From Thamnidium elegans (lineage: Eukaryota; Mucoromycota; Mucoromycetes; Mucorales; Mucoraceae): 64,000 nucleotides of DNA. The position numbers and the translations under genes are program-made. The stretch is from contig JAIXMG010000032.1 of assembly GCA_025201345.1 (NCBI GenBank), forward strand, positions 1 to 64,000. Direction: 5' to 3'. Positions within the stretch are counted from its first letter, which is position 1; the number at the start of each line of letters is the position of its first letter. Below are positions 21,033 to 30,841 of the stretch, piece by piece. The notes beneath the pieces were generated by a model, which saw only the letters and a program-made list of their open reading frames with translations, did not search any database and was not told where the DNA came from.

Positions 21033-22752
21033 TTACAGCCCAAGCTTACGGTAAGATGGATTGTTTTATTTCTTTCCCTGCGATGTACGAAAAAGAAATC
21101 GATGTGGTCTTATAGAGTGATACCGAGGAAATAAGAATGAAAAAACAATCTTTTTTGGATACTGACCATCAACGCGACTTCGTCGATAAACTTTTGCTAC
21201 CTGCGTTTAAAAATGTTTGCGATCCATATTCCTTCACAAATATACCATCCTCATTTAAACATGCTGCTTCTAATGGGTATTCAGTGCATTCAACTGATTT
21301 TATGTCATCTACATATGTTCATCTTGCGATTGCAGAAATGCGTCGCTTGATTCTTTTGGATACTGACTTGCTCAGACATGAAGATTTCTTTTTCAATTGT
21401 TCTTCTTTTGGATCTAAACAAAAGCTTACAGGCGATTTAGATAGTATTTTTGGATCGGTTATAGATTGGGCCTGTCTGACACCATCCAAGGTATATGTAG
21501 ATGTTGCGACGGCTGTTTGGAACAAAAACCGAGTTTCTTCTTTTTTCTTAAGACAAAGTAGTCAGCACTATGTCCCTCGCCACTATTATTTGGACCAGGA
21601 AGATAAGAAAAAAAATTTCCCGGCATCTCTTGCTTCTTTCGGTGGCCTTTCTGTAAAACCAAAGATTGTAGGTACGCAAAAACCTTGTAAGCTGATCATT
21701 TACAGCAGCATGAAGACTACCTTCGCCGGAAAAGGCAAAGCAGACATATACACGGGTTTTACTGGAAAGCATTTCCGACCAATGGGTCTCTGGCTGAACG
21801 GCGATAAACAAACGGTATCAACTCATGTAAGTGCCTTTTTTTTTATTAGGTTGGATTGGGATTGGTAATAGCTTATTAACAATATTTTTTTTTAGCAATG
21901 GTATAAGAATCGGTTCGAGGAGAATACGGCCAATGTTTTTCCTTTGAGAATCGAAGGTCGGTATTCTGCCGATAAGCTATTAGAACCGGATTTTTTGGCC
22001 CTGATGAAATTAAATGCTTCGTAAGTAAAACTCTATGTTCTATATAATAGATACTAACTTTTTATTTAAGGTCTATATATGAAAATGGGCATATCCTAGA
22101 AATTGATACTGCGCTCTACTTCACGTATCTGAATGCTAGACGTACGTTGCTCGAAGATATGCATCGCCATTTTTCAAAAAAAAATTGACAGCAATTCTCT
22201 TTCGGCCCTGGCGATAATTTCGTATATATTATCATCCATGATTTTATCACCAAATACAAAATTTCGCGAATGCCGGGATTTTATTCAAGCTAATCGTTGT
22301 AGAAAAAATCAACTTCTGTTTATTCCGCATAAATTTTTTTATGTCGGTGAGGAGCTCTGTTTTGGCAGTCGCTTTCCTTCGAAAGATTTAGAGGTTCTCT
22401 TTTGAGAGATTTGGTAAGGCATTTTGACACTACCTCTGCTTCTGGTTGTGATTTGGGAACTCCATATGTTGGTGTTAATTTCTACATGGAATCAAACCAA
22501 AATATCTCTGGTTTGTATTTTGAAAAGACTAACAACATGTTTCAACAATATGATCTTGGAGTAGAGTCTGCTGGCAGATTCTTAGTGATATATTTGTTAA
22601 TAAAACGAGTCAGAAAGTTTGATAAAAGCCTTAAAAAAGAAAGATAAAGTTTCTTATCTGAAAAGAAAGAGTGGTTATTTATATATAAAAAAAAAAAAGA
22701 AGAGTTCAATGACAGTTGAATCAAATGATGACAAAATAGGGGGTTATGGATA
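21033..22752 (+). pseudogene. Decayed gene of an unknown multi-copy family
   Basis: After an acceptor (CCTTACAG) the frame reads AYGKMDCFISFPAMYEKEID, then TAG at 21114-21116. It reopens at ATG 21137 (MKKQSFLDTDHQRDFVDK) and stays open for 230 codons to a donor near 21829. The next exons are 21897-22021 (QWYKNRFEENTANVFPLRIE; LLEPDFLALMKLN) and from about 22070 (YENGHILEIDTALYFTYL), with stops and frame changes from about 22187 on. Later pieces are DTTSASGCDLGTPYVGVNFY (22430) and KRKSGYLY (22665). A block GKADIYTGFTGKHFRPMGLW near 21733-21792 is well formed. I do not recognise the domain. Pieces recur at 18325-18459 and 19590-19827, so it is repetitive and probably element-borne. Confidence 0.5.
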
Positions 22753-22918
22753 ATTGTTAGTATTCATGAACGGGTCGAGATATTTGCAGTAACATTGAGT
22801 GATAAAAAATTCGGTGTTTTCAAGTGTTTTTAAGTGACAAAAAACACCTGCCAATTTATGACGTAAAAACAAGTTTTTTTAAATTACGTATGAGTACGTG
22901 AGAAAGTAAATATAATAT

Positions 22919-23159
22919 GATGATTAAATAAATCCTTTTTATCATGATTAAATTAACCTATTTATTCCATTCCTTTTCTTTTCCTTTTCTTTTCCTTTTT
23001 TTTTTCCTTTTTTTTTTCCTTTTTTTTTAGCAATGAATTTATATACAAGCAAATACTTTTTATATAATCAGATGTTTAAATATTTCAAAAAGAGCTTCCT
23101 TATGATATCGTGGTGTTGACGCAGGAATTTCTCTAAATTGGCATTTGTGGTGTAAATGG
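22919..23159 (+). repeat. Dispersed 0.24-kb repeat R1, first copy
   Basis: ATGATTAAATAAATCC through CAATGAATTTATATACAAGC and TTCAAAAAGAGCTTCC to GGTGTAAATGGT matches 61456-61672. This copy has an internal CTTTTC/T-rich expansion near 22975-23030. The final motif AAATTGGCA..TGTGGTGTA resembles sequence at 60045-60070 in the Tc1 remnant, hinting at an element terminus. Confidence 0.65.
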
Positions 23160-25297
23160 TCCTTAAAATGGTTCCTAAATCTTTAACTGATTTATTATGG
23201 AAAGAAATCGATTCTTTTTGCTTCGATATGGATTTATTAAATACTTATAAGCTTAAATCCAGCGATGATACCAGGAAGATGTTCAACAACGCCATCAAAA
23301 ACAACAATAGTAGATTAATGGGATTTAACTTTGAAAACATAAATTGGACCAGGTAAACACCTCTTTTTAATAGTCGATACAACTTATTATATTCACGTTT
23401 TATTTATTATTAGTTTTTAGAAAGTGATATTTGCAAACGATATTTTGCTGAATGTGTATTAGAAGATACTAGGATTCTAAGGTATGACCTGTTTACTTCA
23501 TGCTCTCTATATATTTACGTGTATTGTGATGAATAATTAGTCACACGCCATCAGGAAAAGAAAAGTTGATGTAAGTATGACTGCAATTTTTTTAACTTTA
23601 AACTAAAAAAACGCCACATACGTCACCAATAGGAATTATTAGAGGAAGAAGAAGCAGAAGAAACCCAAGAGAGGTAAGCAGCACTTCCGCCCCCTAACTG
23701 AAGTTGCCCTCAGTAGGAGTTGAACTCAAAGTCGCACACAAGCCCAGTTGTGTTAATGATAATAATATAACTGATTCAGTAAGTAATGTAAAAAATCAAA
23801 GCTAAAAATCACGGATACTAAATAATCTTTGTAAATATTTTAGCTGAAGGGAGTGATATGGTGAGATGACATTATCTTTTAGCCTGTATCGAATTCAAAC
23901 TAACATGCATATTTTGGGAATAGACCATTTTCACTTCTCTGGATCTGAATGATTCCTTTAACTCACTTGATGACCAAGAAGCAGGCTGTTGTAATTTGTC
24001 TTATCTTGAAGGTAATAGTCAAACGATGTGGAACCCGGTAACGTCTGATTCCTTGATTTTGCGTAAACTGGTGAACTTTAGAGATATGATTATAATTGAA
24101 GCTCAACATCATAAAATTTTAAATGATCTTCGTATTTTGTAAGTGAATAGTTGTTAAGTTTTGGCGCTTGATTAATCTTTTTTTTTTTTTTTTTTTTTTT
24201 CTTTTTTTTTTTTGATAAAATAGATCACTCATTCATATTTTCTTTTGGACATACCTCATCCAATTCACCTAAATTACGCGAATACTTAAATTTAAAAGAT
24301 TGCTCATTATACTGTAAACAAGCAATTATTCCTGATGTCACAAATTTGCAGGCTATCTCGTTTGAATTGCTTCAATTACGAAAGGTAAACCATTTCGTAA
24401 TCCTTATAACAAATATCGTGCATCTAACGGCTTTTTTTTTTTTTTTTTTTTTTTTTTTTGAAGGCATACTTCAATAATTTTATTGGCTTACCTTCTATGA
24501 CCTCCATAAAGAATTAGGGCATTCGCAAGCAGCCTGTACAGGCTGTTTATGGATGCCCTTAATCTCTTGGAATGTCATACATGGTTTGACTGAATGCCAA
24601 TTTTCAGAACAAGCTGCGTTACTTCTTCTTCTTCCCCTTTTTCTGGGCGCAGAGAATTTGAAGTTTCAAAGTAAGTGCTAGATTACTATTGCAAACATTA
24701 AATATCATCTCACTTTTTCTCTCACTTTTTTTTTTTAGGTACGATAAAACAATGATTGGTTTAGCTGATTATAAACCTGATTTATTTATCTGCGAAATCA
24801 AGAAGCCAGGCTGTTCTAATAATAAGCACGAGTCTGGTTTTGTTAAAGTACATCGAGAAATGAAAAGTATAATTGATCCCCAAGTTGATATGGGGATCGA
24901 TGATCCTACCTGATTCACTCATCTTGTAGAAGGTTAGTATCAATCACTACTTTATAACATAACTTAGTATATTAATTGCATCAATAGGATATGATTGCTA
25001 TTTATACAAAATGAATCTTCCTTATGATGGTGAATATCGTTCTCATCTTCTCTCCCAGTTTCGTACTTTGCGAGATGTCCAAGATCCCATGTTATTACTA
25101 CCAGCAATCAATGTTTTGTCTTACTTGAATGTAAGTATTTCATTTTTCAAACGAATTAACAAGTTACTAACAATTTATTAGGATGAATTGTCCACTCGTA
25201 AGTCAAAATTGTTGGATACTAGCAGAACTCATCGGGGGAAGTCGACTACTTCTTCATTTAAAAAGCCATCCTTTAACAAAGCAGTTAAAATTTAATC
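23156..25297 (+). pseudogene. Decayed multi-exon gene with an EIK motif, family unknown
   Basis: ATG at 23156 (MVLKMVPKSLTDLLWKEIDS), donor at 23353. Further exons with clear GT-AG borders lie near 23416-23480, 23540-23570, 23634-23680 (acidic, Glu-rich), 23915-24138, 24225-24384, about 24485-24672, 24739-24933, 24987-25131 and 25182-25297. A strong block near 24745-24850 reads IGLADYKPDLFICEIKKPGC, followed by HESGFVKVHREMKSI. PD with E-x-K recalls PD-(D/E)XK nucleases, though the spacing is short, so this is only a suggestion. A TGA at 24912-24914 splits an otherwise continuous frame into GYDCYLYKMNLPYDGEY, so the copy is probably dead. Related repeats flank it on the left. Confidence 0.5.
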
Positions 25298-25317
25298 TTC
25301 TTGCTCTTGAGTTGATG

Positions 25318-25352
25318 GTTTATTATTACTATTACTATTATTATTATTATTA

Positions 25353-25446
<94 letters not shown>
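25318..25446. repeat. (TTA)n trinucleotide microsatellite
   Basis: About 43 units of TTA/ATT with a few C or G interruptions at the left end. The Tyr or Ile runs it would encode are an artefact of the repeat. Confidence 0.95.
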
Positions 25447-26088
25447 ACATGTTTGGAGATATTGAAAGAGGTTTATCATGATGATAAATTTTGTGAATAT
25501 AAAAGGTTCATACAATATGCGCGACGGAAAAAAAAATACGAGATGGTACAACAGCCAGGATATCTTTGTCTGTATTTTATTATTTTTCCCTCTCATCAAT
25601 ACTCTTTGATCAGAGACTATCAATTTCGGGCCAACATGACACTATGGAAATATGGCACTTTGTAAACAAACAAAGACGTGTTTTCTTGTTGAAAAAAAAA
25701 GTCTGAGACCTTCCATTTTATAATGTGACTTTTTTGCATGAATTTCATCTTGTTTTGAATCGGTAGTAGTACAAAGAAAATGTCTAATACGCTCTTGAGA
25801 ACTACAGCGAAATGTTCAAGTTAAGGATCAGTTAGTTTGGGTTTTTAATTTTATCGCTGCCTATAGTATTCTTTTAAAATAGGGCAAGGTATATTTTTAT
25901 TTACTTCGTAAGAAGCTTGAAGTATATATAGAAATGATGCAAGTATTAAGTACAAAGTCACTCGGCGTGTACCTTTTTGTACCATGTATGTATTTAAGCT
26001 GTGAGAAAAAAAAAAAAAAAAAAGTGGTATGTATGCTAAATTTCCCCCTTTATTTATAATATATTAAAAGAACTGTTAACAGAAAATA
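25447..26088. other. Spacer between transposon debris and the first host gene
   Basis: Just right of the microsatellite one frame reads CLEILKEVYHDDKFCEYKRF and on to WKYGTL (stop at 25663-25665), possibly a tail of the neighbouring decayed gene. The rest is AT-rich and holds the 3' flank of the prenylcysteine oxidase gene. Confidence 0.4.
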
Positions 26089-27892
26089 CTAATAATCTCC
26101 CCATCCATCCCCAAATTTTTTACAGTGGACACTCTTACTACACCATTTCTCGTATAATAATCGAGCAGCATTCTTTCCAGAAATAGTTTGAGTTTCCATA
26201 GTCTGCGCATATATATATATAATGTTAATTTTCTATTGAAATAACTATAATAATAATAAAAACTTACAGAAACAAAGTTTTCAAAAGATCCAGTATAAAC
26301 AATTCCAAATTCATCTTGTTCATTTGCTTTAAGAATAAATGAAGGGAAATCCATGTCCTCAACAGGATAAAGTTGAGGAAACGCTTGCCATTCTTTATAA
26401 TATGTCCAAGTTCTATTCAAGAATAATTGATCTAATTGCTCTTCTTCAGGTTTGTTGGGTGAAAATATTTTTACTACCGTTTCTCCATTTTGTAGTATAC
26501 GATGAACTGAAAATGTTTCAAAAGGTGCTTGTCCATCGGGAAAGTTTTGGGCTAATAAATACTGTATTAGACGAAACATAGACACATATACATATATATC
26601 TATATATAAATGCTATAAAAATACCTAAAGGATACCCTGTTGTAACTATAAATATAGGTAACTTTTCAATATCATTTTTGCCAAAATAATTAGGATTAGA
26701 ATGTCCAGAAACAAGTGTTACATGAACGGTATGATAATCCCGTTTATAATGTTGCGTTGGGAAAGAGAATACGATATCAGAAAATCTTAAAGGAGCAGCC
26801 AAAACTACTTCATCAAATACTTGGATGATACCATCCTCTGTCTCTACAGCATACCTGCGTACATCATTGCCAAATGAATCGATTTCAGTAATATTACTAA
26901 CAGAAATAACCTTGGTATTAAGCAAAACATTAGCTTTAGATCGAATAGCAAACTCTTCAAAAATTCTGAAATTTCCATCCTTCACAGCCCATGTACCATG
27001 ACTAGCCTCCATAGAAACCATTACAGCTAAACCATGAAGTGCATTGAGATTTTGACAATAATTACCTCTGGTTGCAGTTTGTAAAATTTCATTTGAAAAA
27101 CGTTCATTTATACCGAGTTTTTTCAAATAGTCCGAAGCCGATTGATTAAACAAGCTTTTAAATCCAAGCGTATCGACTATCTTTGCAATGTTTTTAAATC
27201 CATAATCAGTATCATACAATTCAAAAAACTTTTCGACGACTTCTTTTTGTTTTCTTTGAAACTACAAACATAAAAAAGAAAATCAGTATTTGGGGGGGGG
27301 GGACTATCGTTTACAATAGGGGCTCACCTTCATGGGCGTAAATCCGTATCGCCAAATAGCTTTTATAGTATCCCAATAACTTCCAGATTCTTCAAATACA
27401 AGCTCTTTACCATCCCAAATACCAAGTCCAGGTCTAGCACTTTCTACACCTGTTAACTGTGTCAGCTCCAAATTAAACTTTTCTGCTGCTGTCATGAGAT
27501 TTTTATTTGCTTCTACAAATATAGAAGCTCCCAGTTCAATAGTACCAAGCGAATCGTCGTCTTTAATAGGCACTGTTATACTACGGCCACCAATGTAGTC
27601 ACTTTTTTCAAAGATTGTGCTAACAACTTGAATGTTACCATCAGAAGGAAAGACATTACTCAACCAAAATGCTGTAGATGTTCCTGAGGCTCCTCCACCT
27701 AAAAAAAATTACCTGAACAGTTAGTTTATTAAATACTTTTTTTTTTTAAAAAAAAAAAAAAGGGAACCTACCGATAATAGCAACAGACTTAGTCAAGGGC
27801 GTATTCTTATCCTGTAAAACATGTTGACCAATGTCACCATAAATTACATTATTAGTTAAAAATGATAACCCCACTATCAACAAAAGCTTCAT
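26089..27892 (-). CDS. PCYOX1: Prenylcysteine oxidase (FAD-dependent, secretory pathway)
   Basis: ATG at 27892, stop TAG at 26089-26091, six exons. It opens with a signal peptide (MKLLLIVGLSFLTNNVIYG). The dinucleotide-binding Gly motif, VAIIGGGASGTSTAFWL, is formed across the first intron (27767/27700), followed by EKSDYIGGRS. The family block GASIFVEANKNLMTAAEKFN, then NALHGLAVMVSMEASHGTW and FDEVVLAAPLRFSDI are characteristic. The C-terminus ends TISGKNAARLLYEKW...GDWG-like. The enzyme cleaves the thioether of prenylcysteine left by breakdown of prenylated proteins, giving an aldehyde, cysteine and peroxide, in lysosome/vacuole-like compartments. No frame lesions were seen. Its upstream gene is the tRNA, and the left neighbour is transposon debris. 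Confidence 0.88.
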
Positions 27893-28655
27893 TTTGTATG
27901 CGTGTGAACAAAGAAGTGTAAGCTTATGCGCCCTTTTTTATGTATCATTTTTTAATTATATGTGATTGGCTTACATCGTGACATGTATGCAGAGCTCATC
28001 TGACGCGCAACACAGATAATAAGCCTTAAAAGTTGATAGTTACTTGGATTTTATGGGTAGTAAAATAAAAAGATTTGTATTTATCCCATTGTATCAGTAA
28101 TAGTATGTAGGTTTTATCTGTAAGGAACATATTTTTTTTTTCATTTCGGTCTGGGGCCATATATGGCTCATTGAAGAAAATAAAGGATATTGCTTATTAG
28201 GTAGGGTTGGAAGTATTGAAAAAGATATGAACTTTTGGTCGAGAGTAAAGGTTATTGTAAGGTTTATACAGTACGTATAACGGAAGAAGAATACTTATTA
28301 TATGGTAGGTAAGGAAGGATGGTTATCTCGAAAGAAAAGATACTGAAGGCAGCGTAATATACATACCCTTTTTCTAAAAAAATAAAGGCTGATGGATTGA
28401 AATAACATCATACAGTCAACTAGCACTTTCTTATACATTTTTTTTTTTTTTTGGTTTTTGTTTTGACAGGGTACATTTTATGCGTAAAGCAAGTACTACG
28501 ACTGCTGTCATAAAAACATAATCTAATTATATCCGGTAACTAATTCGAAACATTGGTGCATCATCCAATTATATTTGTTGCACGTGGATTTCACGTGCCT
28601 TTCATAGCAATTTAATATTATGAATATATAAAAAATATTGGATTAAAATATCAAG
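27893..28655. other. Intergenic region
   Basis: Promoter side of the prenylcysteine oxidase gene and upstream flank of tRNA-Leu. No coding frame or distinct motif was recognised. Confidence 0.5.
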
Positions 28656-28738
28656 GGAAAGATGGCCGAGTTGGTCTAAGGCGTCACGTTAAGGTCGTGA
28701 TCTCTTCGGAGGCGTGGGTTCAAATCCCACTCTTTTCA
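28656..28738 (+). tRNA. tRNA-Leu (anticodon AAG)
   Basis: A class II tRNA of 83 nt without intron. The acceptor stem GGAAAGA pairs with TCTTTTC (one G-T pair), followed by discriminator A. The A box TGGCCGAGTTGG and B box GGTTCAAATCC are present. The anticodon stem-loop TCACG-TTAAGGT-CGTGA gives AAG, which reads CUU. A long variable arm (ATCTCTTCGGAGG region) and T-arm GTGGGTTCAAATCCCAC complete it. All arms fold, so it looks functional. Confidence 0.95.
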
Positions 28739-28742
28739 CTTC

Positions 28743-28748
28743 TTTTTT
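28743..28748 (+). terminator. RNA polymerase III terminator
   Basis: A run of six T starts five bases after the tRNA 3' end, the usual signal for polymerase III termination. Confidence 0.8.
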
Positions 28749-29089
28749 GCCTCTTCTACAAAAGGAAGTGTACGTAGACGTGTTACACGAGTGTTTTAAT
28801 CCTGGAAACAGAGGGTTGAAAGATAGTATGGTGTATCTCGAAGTCTATTTACTTGATTTATATCAAATTCGATACTCTATTCTACCAAAACAATTTCTAT
28901 AACTACGATTTATATGCGAGAGACATATATTACTCACATGTACGATCCAAAAGAAGCTCGGTTCCTCTTTAACTGTATATAGTGAATACATAAAAAATAT
29001 GTATATTGATAAAATGCGACAGGTTAATTAATGCTTTTGAAAAAAGTGCTTTTTTTTTTTAAATGTATATATATTCAAATGTAATAAGT
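28749..29089. other. Intergenic region
   Basis: AT-rich spacer and 3' flank of the alcohol dehydrogenase gene. No coding evidence. Confidence 0.5.
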
Positions 29090-30192
29090 CTAATTTTCTA
29101 AAATAATTCTATATCTAGGCTTTCCGTCCTTGAAAGCTTGAATAGCCTCGTTACAATCCTTCATAGAATATTTGTTTAACCATGGCTTGACATTATGTTC
29201 AGCGGCAAAGTTTAACATGTCCTCAATCATAGCAGGAGAGCCAATTAAAGAACCAACAAGAGCAATTTGTCTACAGGCTAAAGTCATTGAGGGAATACCA
29301 GAAAGAGGTGCTTCGGGAAGAGCAACCATAATAAAGTAACCGTTGGTATCAATCATATTAAAGTACATATTCCAATCAAAATCATTGCTAACATGAGTGG
29401 TAAGAATGTGAGTAAATGTACCCATATGAGGCTTCACTTCTTCAGGTCTACTTGTAACAACATAGTGATCGCAACCAAGTTCAACAGCATCATCACGCTT
29501 TCTATCTGAGCTAGAAAGAGCGACGACCTCAGCACCCATAGCCTTAGCCCATTGAACGGCGAAATGACCAAGACCGCCAATACCAATAACACCAACTTTA
29601 CTAGAAGAATTGACACCATAACGCTTTAAAGGAGAATAAGTAGTGACACCAGCACAGAAGAAAGTAGCAGCGACTTCATTTGTCATATTATCAGGTATCT
29701 TGAAAACAAAACGTTGATGACCTCTCCACTTATCAGCATAACCGCCGAAAGATTTATCACCGTTTGGATAATGACTGTTATAAGTACTAGTTCTAGGACC
29801 TTGACAGATATTTTCTTCGCCTCTCTTACATTGCTTGCATTCACCGCAAGAACCCGATTGAGCACCGACGCCAATACGGTCTCCAACCTTGATATGTTGA
29901 ACGTTCTTACCAACACGAGTACATTCACCGACAATTTCATGGCCAGTAACGCAAGGGAAATTGGTCTTGCCCCAATCTTCATTTTGAGTATGGATATCGG
30001 AACCGCAAACACCACAGTGACTAACCTTCATGTCAACACTGTCATCATCAAAGTTCTTTAAAGGTAACTCAGTCCATACCAAAGGTTTGTCTAGTTGAAT
30101 TTTTTTTTTAGTATAGAACGAATTTAATTTCCCAAACAAAAAATACCTTTAGCTACAGCTGCCCAGCCATGGAAAGTATTTTCAGACGACAT
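29090..30192 (-). CDS. Zinc-dependent medium-chain alcohol dehydrogenase, ADH6/cinnamyl type
   Basis: ATG at 30192 (MSSENTFHGWAAVAK), one intron (about 30147-30093), stop at 29090-29092, about 350 codons, full length for the family. Catalytic zinc ligands appear in HCGVCGSDIHT and in TGHEIVG. The structural zinc site is CGECKQCKRGEENIC. The Rossmann motif is GIGGLGHFAVQWAKAMGAEV, followed by LSSSDRKRDDA, whose Ser/Arg pattern fits NADP preference. Family members reduce aliphatic and cinnamyl aldehydes with NADPH in the cytosol. The intron-retained alternative start would give a longer, unrelated N-terminus, so the spliced form is preferred. Upstream and downstream genes are unrelated. Confidence 0.9.
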
Positions 30193-30841
30193 TTTTTTTT
30201 AATAAATGATAAAAACAAAAAGGTAAGAATAAAAAAAAAAAAAAACTTTTTTATATTCTGTCAAATTTTGTCATGTTACACATAAAAAGCTTGATTTCTA
30301 ATCACTTTAGCTTTCAAATTTAATTCGCTAGAAAAAAAAATATATAATGAAAAAGAGGTAATCAACAAGGGTAACTGTTTTGGAAGATGATGGAAAAAAA
30401 GAAAAAAAAAAGTGACGGGTGAACGTAGTAAAAAGAAAAACCTTTTCACGTTAAATAGATATCAAAAATATTTCTGGGTAAGTGGTCTTTTTAATAGGGA
30501 TCAATCTTTGCGATCTTTCCAGTACTATATGCCAGGGGAAGACGACTTTTAATAATACCTATATATTTATATACATATATATATATATAAAACAAAGGTA
30601 TTGTACACTATTTTCAGAAATTATTTGCACACTTGTAGAAAAAAAAGTGCCTAAAAATATCGCTGAAAATAGTGTACAATTTTTAAATTAAATTAGGGAG
30701 GGTGACCTGTCAGTTTAAAAAAGTTTATTTTTTTACGGCCATTAAAAAAGGTCCCACCACTCAAATAATAGAGTGCCCCACTTACATTATAAAATATCTT
30801 TACATTGTTTTTATTATAATTTTTTTCTTTTTTTTCTTTTT
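30193..30841. other. Intergenic region between ADH and CTR9
   Basis: Promoter of the dehydrogenase gene and 3' flank of CTR9. It contains a strong inverted repeat (30601-30679), described separately. No coding frame is convincing. Confidence 0.5.
30601..30679. repeat. Perfect 17-bp inverted repeat with 45-nt spacer
   Basis: TTGTACACTATTTTCAG (30601-30617) is exactly complementary to CTGAAAATAGTGTACAA (30663-30679). It could form a hairpin in RNA or DNA, or be the ends of a very small deleted element. Confidence 0.85.

Noticed and set aside
25183..25665. Poly-Tyr and poly-Ile frames through the TTA repeat
   Set aside because: Pure consequence of the trinucleotide microsatellite, present on both strands.
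29714..30061. 115-codon Thr/Ser-rich frame antisense to the alcohol dehydrogenase
   Set aside because: Shadow of a well-supported conserved gene on the other strand.
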